Under the pieces are notes generated by a model. The model was not told the origin of the DNA. It was given only the letters and a program-made list of their open reading frames with translations, and made no database searches. A program made the position numbers and the translations under genes. From Rhizopus sp. PT2906 (taxonomy: Eukaryota; Mucoromycota; Mucoromycetes; Mucorales; Rhizopodaceae), in contig JAMYHX010000040.1 in assembly GCA_025529335.1 (NCBI GenBank), forward strand, positions 62,001 to 126,000: a stretch of DNA of 64,000 nucleotides, in the 5' to 3' direction. Within the stretch, counting starts at the first letter, position 1. Every line of letters begins with the position of its first letter. Shown piece after piece: positions 55,458 to 64,000 of this stretch.

Positions 55458-57180
55458 ATGGACACTATTACTGCCCTCTCGGAACAAGCAATAAAAGAAA
55501 GATGCCAGTTCTTCATATATCAAACCTTCGAGTCAAGATTAAAGCGAGAAATGGTAAAACTATACAAAAAATACCCAAAAAAAGAAAGCCCCAACAGAAA
55601 AAGTACTTTTAAAGGACTTGGAGGAAAGGGAAATAACAAAAAATAGTTTGCTCAATGTATACAAAGACGCATCAGATTTATGGAATCAAGCAAATGATTT
55701 ATTAGAAGGTAACGAAACAAAAATACTGAATTGTATAAGCACTTATGCCTTTTATTTCAGACGACACAAGTCCAAGCATAATCATTACTCGCTTGCAATT
55801 ATCTGGTGTTTGCACAAAGCTGTACATTCCCGTGATATTACCATAGCGTAAATATGTGAAAGAAGATAAGAAAAGAATGTATGATCAACTTTTTGTCGAT
55901 CAAAAGCTTCAAACACAAAAGAAGGAAGTAAACACAGAACAACAACAACAACAATAACAACATACAAAACGTATAAAAATGGTCACCACGCCTCTTCAGG
56001 CTATTCTCAAAGATGGTAACGAAAGTGTATTAAATATTTTAAGAAAAGGAGAGGATTGCATCTAGTGTCTTACTAGACATCTCTGTCGTCATGGAACTCA
56101 TAGTGGAGGATTATTTACAGAGGTAACACTATTAGGATTATAGCAAAGGCGGGTCAATACTGATATGTTCTTATTTTATTTTAGTGGGGAAAATATATTA
56201 GACATTAATCGAATAATACCGAAGGAAGCGCAGAGAGAAGAAATTAATCTTATCCTAAACGTCCCTAAGCCAGCATTAAAAAAGATTTATTATTATTACG
56301 GAAAATTAGACCAGTAAAGGAACGAAGAGAGTACGAATTCCTTTCACACCAACACTTGTCATTTGTTTTCAGCCATTTCTTTGGTAAAGGATCAAGAACT
56401 TCTTCAAGCGAAGAAAGCATCTGGCTTGGTAAAGTGGAGTCACTGGATATAGTGCTCACAGAATGTTCACCACAGATGAGGTCATTGATTGAACCTCTTC
56501 TGAAAACTTTTGCTACTAATATTGCAACGATGTACTCGGGTGAACGAGTGTCCCGCTTACTAGAGAAGACTTTGTTAGTCCTGTTACGATTACATCTGGC
56601 TGCCACAAGGAAAAAAAAAAATTTCTGACAAAAGACGTAGGTAAGCAAACTGATTTTGTTTACTAAACATCCTCTAATGTACTTGTGATAGCTTTCGTAA
56701 TCTTAATGAAAAAGCTAAGAAAAAGCTGAGAAAAAGCAAGTTAACCGTGCTTCTTATTCAAGGAAGATTATTAACTGTCATTTCAACTACTGAATACCGA
56801 TAATCAAAATTGTGCTGTATCTGCGACGAACCAGTCGTTCATCCAAAGAAGAACAATGGAAAGGTCAATCTTGGTGCAGTCTTGTATGTCAATTCTGACT
56901 GCATTGGTCGTCAAAATTCATATGCTATAAAAAGCCGAGACCAGTGCAGCAGTGAATATTCTTAAAATTGGATTGTGCAAACTGATCACAAATGACGACC
57001 ACCCTTCGTTTTCGTGGCAAATGAAGAAAGAAGATGCTTTAAACAAATTACTTCATGGTTCGACACAATTTGCAAAGTTGATGTCGGACTTTCTCTCAAT
57101 GTAGAGAATGGGTCTCGGATGCCTTTTTGGCCGATCTATTGGCAACGACAACGGATGCATTTCAACAAAATTGGCCGAAT
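55458..57180 (+). pseudogene. Decayed multi-exon gene of unrecognised family
   Basis: The frame starts at ATG 55458 (MDTITALSEQAIKERCQFF) and can be followed through a frame change near 55600 (LEEREITKNSLLNVYKDASD), an apparent intron (55710-55760), TAG at about 55847, a CAA-repeat Gln run ending in TAA near 55957, MVTTPLQAILKDG at 55981, further short exons to KPALKKIYYYYGKLDQ, then HFFGKGSRTSSSEE through LLRLHLAATRKKKN (56370-56625). It ends with a Cys-rich patch (LCCICDEPVVHPKK...DCIGRQ, about 56812-56920) and PFWPIYWQRQRMHFNKIG (about 57122-57178). At least four stops or frame changes make it a pseudogene. The Cys pairs suggest a zinc-binding end. I suspect a lineage-specific repeat family but cannot name it. 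Confidence 0.5.
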
Positions 57181-57226
57181 GTTTATGTTTATGTATATAT
57201 CTTTAGTTTTATTATTAACAGACATA

Positions 57227-57239
57227 TTGCCATGGCAAC
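57227..57239. promoter_or_regulatory. Palindromic X-box-like sequence in the 3' flank of I78 copy B
   Basis: Reads TTGCCATGGCAAC, one base short of the perfect RFX-type X-box GTTGCCATGGCAAC. The matching positions in copies A (GTTGTCAAGGCAA) and C (GTTGCCAAGGCAA) are less symmetric. It might be bound by an Rfx1/Crt1-type factor; sequence evidence only. Confidence 0.35.
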
Positions 57240-57264
57240 GGTCTCTTGCCAATGACATTATCAT

Positions 57265-57546
57265 TTAACCAAAACTAACGCCTTTTACTTTCATGTTATC
57301 GTCCACATGAACATTAAGTCTGTCTGTCCTATAATCCATTGTCATTATGCTATTGGCAAAAAGAACTCTGTTTGGCTTTGGTAAATCCTTGGCGCGAACA
57401 TACTAGGATGCATAAACATCAATAACCTAAAAACACTTTTTTTAGACACTTACCTCTCCCTCGGAAAGCGTAGTAGGTGCATCATCTTCGACTATATACT
57501 TGCCAACTAATTTTTCATGCCATTTATTTTGTTCACTTTCAGACAT
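57265..57546 (-). CDS. I78-family peptidase inhibitor, canonical copy B
   Basis: Two exons (57546-57454 and 57402-57265) give 76 residues. Apart from one substitution in exon 1 (QNKW for QSKW) it equals copy A up to residue 50. Then it reads IMTMDYRTDRLNVHVDDN and ends VKGVSFG. The MDYR...DRLNVHVD stretch is the standard I78/potato-inhibitor-like loop, with Met at the expected contact site and both supporting Arg residues. So this copy keeps the features expected of a working serine peptidase inhibitor, probably for cytosolic or vacuolar peptidases as there is no signal peptide. The intron is identical in sequence to that of copy A. Confidence 0.88.
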
Positions 57547-57599
57547 GTTTGTGCGTAGTTTATAAAAGAAAAAGGAAAAAGGAAAAAAAGAAACACTAG

Positions 57600-58335
57600 A
57601 AAGTACCTTTATCACGTTTAGTTTGCGTCAGGCGCTGTTTGAAAATGCCATGAGTCGTTATTGATAAAAAACGCTATGTGGTGTTTACGCACTATATCAC
57701 ACTATATACCCTATACACACAACATATCAACTTAGAGATTTGATTATACAAATGGTCTAGAAGCCTTACTGAAGATTAATTGTAAGGAGTAACACTTTAA
57801 TATTGAATACAAATTCAGACGACTTATTCCAAACGAAACGCATAAACTGAATCCGTGATGCTTGAGCTTTCCGTGCGTAAGTTCAAAGGCTTTAAGTAGC
57901 ATTGTTCAAACATGTCTGATCCATAAGATCAATGTGCGTATCGTTGAACCCTATTGATATTATTGCCACTTTATACTGCGAAAATACTTGAGGCAGACCT
58001 AAATGAATGTGCTTTATATTCTTTGATATCAACATCAGTGGTTTTTATCTCAGATAGATGCATCCCCATTGTAAGCTAAAAAGGACGCGTGATCCATTGG
58101 TAAAGAAGTACACATTAAAGAGACTCCTTTTGGCAAGCATGTGTAATATACGGAAAGGGCACAATTTCTTCGTCATATCAGCCAGCTTCAATGTCTTAAA
58201 GTTTGCTTCCTTGAGCTCCTGGCAAAGCAGAGTAGGCCCTACAAGCGCTTTTTGATTGAACTTGGATACGTATGTCATGGTATTTAAACGCCCCAAGCTC
58301 GACACGTGGCTGTCACATTGTTATGTGAGAGAGAT
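57600..58335. other. Spacer between I78 copies B and C
   Basis: AT-rich sequence, including a minus-strand ORF at 58045-58305 (KALVGPTLLCQELKEANFK) that has no recognisable motif and may be debris. No gene supported. Confidence 0.3.
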
Positions 58336-58344
58336 TTTAACGAA

Positions 58345-58404
58345 GACAGACTTAATGTGTATGTCAATGATAAAATGAAAGTAAAGCAAATATTTTATGG
58401 CTAA
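58345..58404 (+). pseudogene. I78 inhibitor fragment, copy C (3' end only)
   Basis: Encodes just DRLNVYVNDKMKVKQIFYG and a stop, then 3' flanking sequence shared with copies A and B (to about 58500). Exon 1, the intron and the first part of exon 2 are missing; upstream sequence is unrelated. It is the relic of a third gene. Its last codons and its 3' flank are closer to copy A than copy B is. Confidence 0.75.
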
Positions 58405-58511
58405 ATGATAACGTCATTGCCAAGAGACAGTTGCCAAGGCAATATGTTTGTTAATACATAAATTAAAGGTGTATATTTTTATAAACATTAAACATTATAA
58501 AGGCATCATTA

Positions 58512-60407
58512 TTATTCAGTCAACCAGTATATACTTCGCTTGAACCACTTGTTCAGTAGAATCTCATAGTCCTTTAGTACAAATCCACATACAATAGTCA
58601 TAAACTGTGTTATACAGGCCATATTGATCTGGTATGCTTCCTTGACTAAACTCTCACGCTTCCCTGCCTTGTGCATGATGGAAGTTAACGTATCATCCCA
58701 TCTCTCTGTATAACAAATATTAGCAAATCAACTAAAAAATTGCTTCTAAACCAACGTACCCAATACTTTAGCATCTGTAAATAATTTCATAAGTGTCTTG
58801 ATGTATAGTTCATTTTGCCCGTCATTTCTAATATAACAGATGAGCAAAAAAAAAAAGAGGCATTACGATCAAAAAGAAACTTACGGTACTGTGTTCCGTG
58901 TTGTATCAAATCTCATTTTCTCCACTGATTTTGATAACCTTGAGCTCCAAGTGGCTATTGCCTTTTTATGCAATGAGTTGAATGCACTCTTTTACTTTTT
59001 TTTTTTTTTGACTTTACTTGTGATGTCCTAATAGAATATCTATGTATATTTCCTTGTTCCTGTTTGTTATTCAAGGGCACAGTAGGCGCTGGACGTCCTA
59101 ACTTCCGCATCAAAGTGTCATTGATCTGATTCAAGGTTTGTCTCAGTATCTTGAGTTCATTGATCACGGCTGACATATTGAGTTCAATATTTTTTCGAGC
59201 ATTCATCTTTTCTAGCACGGCTATTAATAATTCCGAGGCTGCTATCTTTGCTTCAATATATGGTAAACGTACATTCGTTTGATACCTAATGCATCAAGAG
59301 ATTAGAAGAAAGAATCTAGAACATAATGAACTTACCATAAATCCATAGGAATATGAAGATTGCCTGTGACATGACCACCACATGTCATGCTTTCAAGTAT
59401 TCGATACATTAAAACAAACTTTTTATTCTGTACAGTTAATGATGATGATGTGGCTGGTCCAGCCAAAAAGGTGGTAGGATCGATTTTACACGTATTCAGA
59501 GTCGGTAATGGGTTTATACTCTTGGTGGATTTATTGGATGCTTTTACATCGTTTGTACTCGAGGCAACCGATCTTTGACTTTTCGATCGTCTCAGAAGCG
59601 ACACTGATCTCTTCTTTGACTTTTCTTCCTCTTTTGCATTATTTGATACAAATTTATTGCCATGCATACTTTTTCTAAGCAATGATTTACTGGATGAGAT
59701 GATCTGTGATGAGATAGACGCTGTTGGCTGCACGCTAGGTTGTTCCGATGGATCATTTAAGCCTGAACTTCTCATAGGCTCACATGGATGTACGCTCGTT
59801 TCGAGATCATCAGTGTGTGATTGCTTTTCCTCGTCATCGCACGAGGATATCTTTGTAAAATCTGTCTTGCACAGTTGCGAAGTAAATGTATCACCAACTA
59901 CATTACTGGTGTCACAAATAATTTCATTTGAATTAAAAGTGCTTGTCGTACTGCTTCCACTTTCAGACAGAGCCAAGGACCCAGAGCTGCTGTTTGTATT
60001 GGATTGACTGTAAATATCTGTTGCTGTGGTAACTAATTTTTGGTTCATATATTTTGTTGTTTCTTTGTTTAATAAAATCGTATCTACATCTGCCTTTAGT
60101 TTTTGAATTGGAATAGAAGGTTTGTTATAAGATCTAAATGATAACGCTGTGGCTAATGTTTTTTTATTTAATGACGGTAAATTGTTGGCATGCGTTGTAT
60201 TCTTATTGTCTGAAGGGTGAATGGATTGTATTTTTTTGAGTTTTCGGTCTAAAAAAATTCTTTATTAATCTTTCTTTTCACTTGCTATGATTTACCTTTA
60301 TTGCTTCTATTATTTGATAAAATAGGAGTGCTTGTAGATACTTTGGGTTTAATGGAGGTAGACATGACAGGTGTACTATTGGTTGTTCCAAGTTGAATAG
60401 TATCCAT
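58512..60407 (-). CDS. Unrecognised fungal protein, Ser-rich N-terminus and helical C-terminal domain
   Basis: Six exons join in frame: 60407-60296, 60248-59336, 59285-59018, 58961-58885, 58827-58760 and 58705-58512, giving 543 residues. The first 300 residues are Ser/Thr/Asn-rich with basic patches (KSLLRKSMHGNK, KKRSVSLLRRSKSQRS) and no fold that I recognise. The last 240 form a compact helical domain: GGHVTGNLHIPMDLWYQTN, VRLPYIEAKIAASELLIAVL, TLNQINDTLMRKLGR, ATWSSRLSKSVEKMRFDTT, YIKTLMKLFTDAKVLERWDD and FVLKDYEILLNKWFKRSI. The evenness of this part across five splices shows a real, selected gene. The domain looks like a conserved fungal region of unknown function, but I cannot name it. 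The start could instead be the in-frame ATG at 60365. Confidence 0.75.
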
Positions 60408-63071
60408 TGATGATATGATGAATGTACGTGTGGTATACAAAGTAAGAAGGGAAAAGAAGAAAGAAGAAGAAAGGAAGGAGGGAATAAGAAGATGAATGAA
60501 TGACTGTAGTAATTACTAAAAAAAGAAAAATAGACAAGACACAATCTACAAAACAGAAACTAGATAGACATCACTTGAAACCTTTCTTAAAAAAAAGAAG
60601 AGTGTTCTCTTTTAAGGGTTTATCGGAGATGATACAATACTTTTTTGGAAACTTTTTTTGGCACTATTTTGCTGTTGTTGTACCTTTTAAAATTAATTGT
60701 GAAAAATGAACTCCCTGTCTCCAAGTAAAGCTTTATGGGAGAAAAGTGTACGCCATATGAAGATTATTTTTTAAATATGGAAGATAGAGCGATTTATGAC
60801 CATATCATGGAAAGGTTTATACTGTATCCCCCCCCTTTTTTTTTTATTCCATCATTCAACTTGGATTGAGTCTTTTATTTAATTTGTCGGTATATCCCCT
60901 TTCCCCTTTCATTACGATACACAGGTGGCCCAGTTTGTAAAGTCCTATCACTCATTTCTGTTTCATTAGTATTACTTTGCCTTCAAATTCATGGACATTT
61001 TTAGCAAGTAGAGAATGATAAGCTGTCACATTTATATCTTTTACTTGCTTACTCAACTTAAAAGCTGACTTTCCCATTGCTATTTACGAAGCAAACGTTT
61101 CTCGGTGATTTATTATTGTTCATGTCTCATTTTACTATTGTATGGAAAAAATATCCCCAATCATTGACTGTTTCTGTACTAGCACTATAAACACCTGTCA
61201 TTATTAGGAAAAAGAAGAACATACACTGACAAGCATGTTAAAGCGGAACATGTAAACAAATGAAGGGCGTTGAGCCATCAATCTATTCTGAAGAAGGACT
61301 ATATATTTCCATGTCTTTTGATTTCACATGATTCTACAACTTCAATCTCTTTCATCTTTGAGTTCAAACTAGTGTCAATATGCTTTGGACAAAAACGATG
61401 GTTGAAAAGTGCCTTCACATAGCAATTGGGAGAGTATTCTCGGCAAGTAATTTTAATAATGAACTGACCGAAAAACGAAATCTCTGCAGCTCTACGATCT
61501 GCTAACCTATCAATGCTATTCGGTAAGCTTCTGGAAATGACTGAAGAGGGGGTTATTCCATTCAAATTATCGATGCATCAGTTTGATAAGTCAGCCTCGG
61601 GTTTAGCCTATAAAAATAGTAATGAGAATATTGTCAGCTTTTTATTCTGCATTTATTACAAATAGCTCAATTATCTCTCGGATAACAAAAAAGGGGGAGG
61701 GCAAGAAATGATCCCTAAAAAGCACGTTGAATTATTATGAACTTTGCATAAAAACTGTGCACCTTTGTTCCCCTCCCCCTCATTTTTCTCTTTTATTATT
61801 AAAATCACAAATGTGTACATGTGATTTTAATATAGAACCTGAGATGCCTATAGTTGAATTCAAGGCGCGCCTTTACCTACTTTCCCCTTTAAAGCAATGG
61901 TTCTTCGTGCATTTTATTTTTACAAGCTGTATTTAATCGTTACACTGCATAGATATGCCCCCATACCCTTAAAATGACATTTATAGTAAAAAGCATAGAG
62001 ATCTGAGTAACCACGATGGAAACAAGTAATGAGATTCTAATGCTTTTGAAAAAAAAAAAATCAAACCGTGCGCGTAAGATCCATTCTTATCTAATCTTGT
62101 CAACTTTGCAACATTATCGGGAGGTTGTTGACACTTTTCTCGATTTATTATGCCATTAGAAATGGAGAGAGAACTTTAATTATCGAATATAGATTACCCT
62201 ACTTGCAGCTTTACCAAATGTAGTGTGCGAAAACTATTCAGTAATCACATTCATCTGAATTTATAAGACAGTAAACAAGGCCAAACCAGTCACTATTTAT
62301 TGAAAGATTGACTGTAATTTATATGTGCAAGTGTGATTTATTTCAAAAAAAAAAAATGAATGCAATAGTAAAGCATGGGCCATGATTTTGTGAATTCCAT
62401 TTTACCGAGTTTAAATAGATATCTCGTTTGATTATCGAGTCAACGTAGTATACACATCTTTATCTAGCTTCACTTTAAAGCTTTGGTGAAGGTTTGCTCA
62501 AGAGCACGTGCCTTTGTAAAGTCTAATTATAAGAGCAAGGCTGTTTTTGTACAATGTACATAAGTATATCTACCATCACGGTTGTTTATGGCCAAATCAA
62601 CATTTTAAAGTAGATATGGATCTGCTATAGATAAAGGCATTACTACTTCTCTTATCGTGCTTCTTTTGCTTATTTTTGTTTTAAATGTATATAGAATACC
62701 ATTGTGTGTCTAATTCTATTATTACTTTTTTTTTTAGCTCAATGGTTTCCCATAGTGTGCTGCTATTCTCTCTAAAAAAAAAAGTAATACCGAGTATCCT
62801 TTATTTTTTTTCAATAAACTAGTGACACGATGAAATACCCGACTTTGATATATTCCTTTTATAAAGATCTGGGCAATACTTTAGCCATTTAGTAGGGTTG
62901 ATCATGTGGCAAATACACTTTATTTATAGATGAATATATTACTGTAAAGAATTATATATAAGGTAGTATACACTTTGAGTTCAAATAAAATAATAATGAT
63001 ATGCATTATATATGTATGTGAGATTGTGTGTGAATAGAAAAAGAAAAAAAATTTACAATAGGGGGACTTTC
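60408..63071. other. Long AT-rich intergenic stretch
   Basis: 2.66 kb with no gene that I can support firmly. It holds the purine-rich promoter of the preceding gene (60440-60500), homopolymer tracts (C run at 60829-60836 followed by T run), and a minus-strand ORF at 61299-61565 of 88 codons with fairly protein-like text (SLPNSIDRLADRRAAEISFF, CPKHIDTSLNSKMKE) that I do not recognise. No tRNA or rRNA was found. Confidence 0.4.
61299..61565 (-). other. Isolated 88-codon ORF of uncertain status
   Basis: Open minus-strand frame with balanced composition, four Cys and several charged residues. No upstream exon, no recognisable domain. Could be a relic of a mobile element or a lineage-specific gene. 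Confidence 0.2.
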
Positions 63072-63593
63072 TCAGCGAACTGAAACGTGGTATTTAGGAG
63101 ATGGAAGAGCTTGTTTGGTGGCAGGGTCTATGATTGGGATAATCTTGCGTGGTTGAGTAGGTTGTGTGGCACAGCCATAATAATGAGAATACATTCTGCT
63201 ACTGTAAGATGCATTTGGCCATGTGGAATCTGGTTTGATCGATACAGGCGCCATGTTGGTAGGATCGATAATGGGAATCGATCGCTTCATAGGAGGTGTG
63301 CTTGTAGGAGAATTATAATAAGATAGACTGGGTGATGAATGAGGTGATGCACGTTTTTGAATCCTTTCTCGGTGCTCAAAAGCCTAACAAGAGTATGAAC
63401 ACATTTATCATAGGCTGACTACATTAAGACATACCTCTCCTTCAATATCATAAAGTGGACAAAACTCATTATCATCGTAAAAATTTCGGGCCAGTTCGTG
63501 CTTTGTCCTAAATTGTTCAAGTTTTATACCTACATTATTGTCAATTTAACTGGTATATCTTTATATTTTGATGATTCTCTTACTAAAAGACAT
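63072..63593 (-). CDS. Small Pro/Ser-rich protein with a repeated IPIIDP motif
   Basis: Three exons (63593-63584, 63529-63435, 63383-63072) give 138 residues. The first coding exon is 10 bases (MSF and one base). The start region reads SIKLEQFRTKHELARNFYDD, NEFCPLYDIEGEAFEHRER. Then comes a Ser/Pro-rich part with two related motifs, RSIPIIDPTNMAPVSI and RKIIPIIDPATKQALPSP. The motif recalls the short I-x-I-x-DP-x-T segments in the disordered N-terminus of fungal eIF4G and related proteins, so an RNA-binding or translation-linked role is possible, but this is inference from a short pattern. The gene follows the eIF2B gamma gene head-to-tail, 190 bases away. Confidence 0.7.
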
Positions 63594-63783
63594 TGTTATA
63601 ACAAAAAAAAGAAGAAAGAAAAAAAAGACAAGGAAAAGCAAGAAAGAAATAAAGTGTGTATGTGTGTGTGTATGTGCGCTGCGGAAAATGAAATTGATGT
63701 GATCCTGATTGCTGAATCAGAACGCACAAACAAAAAGTGTAACATTGAAGGAGATCTAAACTTTTTCCTTTTTATTTTAATAA

Positions 63784-64000
63784 TCAAATAGCTTCTCTAA
63801 AGGAGACTAATTTTTCTCCCTTCAATTGACCTAAGATAGCCATAAGTATTTACACTATATGATTATTATATATAAAACTTACTTTCTTTATCCACTGTGT
63901 ATCCCCCTGCTACTTCACAATCTTTCAAACTGGCTTTATCCAAAATCTTTGCATGATTACAGATAATACAACCATCAATCTTGACACTATTCAACTTTTT
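63784..64000 (-). CDS. GCD1: eIF2B subunit gamma, C-terminal end (partial)
   Basis: Runs off the right edge of the window. Two exon parts are visible (64000-63883 and 63830-63784). They read KLNSVKIDGCIICNHAKILD, KASLKDCEVAGGYTVDKE and, after the splice, SQLKGEKLVSFREAI followed by TGA. This is the left-handed beta-helix (hexapeptide repeat) end of eIF2B gamma/epsilon-type nucleotidyltransferase-like subunits. The SLKDC...GGY...GEKLVSF ending is that of the gamma subunit (Gcd1), part of the guanine exchange factor that recycles eIF2 for translation initiation. Confidence 0.75.

Larger units (their letters stand above)
57185..57599 (-). repeat. Right arm of the long inverted duplication (I78 gene and flanks)
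   Basis: Reverse-complement partner of 53650-54070. About 415 bases, nearly identical except for the second half of exon 2 and a few positions in the 3' flank. The outer end again begins at CTAGTGTTTCTTTT on the minus strand. Confidence 0.85.

Noticed and set aside
53650..57599. A proven MULE transposon with the I78 genes as terminal repeats
   Set aside because: No target-site duplication, no DDE domain and no second copy are visible, so this is kept only as a hypothesis among the findings.
58989..59017. A 29-base intron in the unrecognised gene
   Set aside because: A 56-base alternative (58962-59017) with the same donor keeps the frame and has the normal size.
1..64000. tRNA, rRNA or CRISPR arrays
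   Set aside because: No cloverleaf with consensus A and B boxes, no rRNA core sequence and no spaced direct repeats were found by reading. A tRNAscan or covariance-model run would be needed to exclude tRNAs firmly.

Overview
This window looks like nuclear DNA of an early-diverging filamentous fungus, most likely a member of Mucoromycota (Mucorales or a close relative). The reasons are AT-rich spacers, many introns of about 45-65 bases with GTAAG/GTATG donors, and a gene set that is fungal but not typical of Dikarya: a soluble calreticulin ending in RDEL, a membrane-anchored family 9 glycoside hydrolase, a UPF0132 protein and I78 protease inhibitors. All gene models were spliced by eye, checking that reading frames join across each intron. 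The species is not determined.

Layout. 1-2504: a LINE-type reverse transcriptase broken only by three in-frame stops. 3034-6711: SEC31. 7246-8058 (minus): Pol III subunit RPC7, with a possible small unknown gene just upstream (8293-8632, plus). 8.6-10.2 kb: nothing convincing. 10.2-15.5 kb: a small secreted 8-cysteine protein, POB3/SSRP1 (FACT), a UPF0132 membrane protein and a RhoGEF. 15.5-18.1 kb: mostly empty, with one broken ORF. 18.3-22.4 kb: the ER ubiquitin ligase DOA10. 22.8-24.9 kb: a WWE-like small protein and an ERT1-type zinc-cluster factor. 25.5-28.1 kb (minus): GH9 and SWC5. 29.1-30.3 kb: a decayed SWIM-domain gene. 30.5-47.2 kb (all minus): oxysterol-binding protein, calreticulin, thioesterase, TBC RabGAP, glutamine synthetase and the very large FAB1/PIKfyve kinase. 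47.5-53.3 kb: a MAPR/cytochrome-b5-like protein, an EI24 protein, MAK5 helicase and ATG18. 53.7-58.4 kb: an accessory segment with two inverted complete I78 inhibitor genes, a third I78 fragment and two decayed mobile-type genes between the inverted copies. 58.5-64.0 kb (minus): an unrecognised 543-residue protein, a small gene with a repeated IPIIDP motif, and the C-terminal end of eIF2B gamma.

How the genes fit together. Most are single-copy housekeeping genes without operon-like logic. Several concern the endomembrane system: SEC31 (ER exit), DOA10 (ER degradation), calreticulin (ER folding), OSBP (lipid exchange), the TBC RabGAP, EI24, FAB1 and ATG18. FAB1 makes PI(3,5)P2, and ATG18 is a known reader of that lipid. 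POB3, SWC5 and RPC7 concern chromatin and transcription. The parts most worth a second look are the I78 cluster, where sequence change is packed into the inhibitory-loop end of the gene while the intron stays identical, and the SWIM-containing decayed genes.
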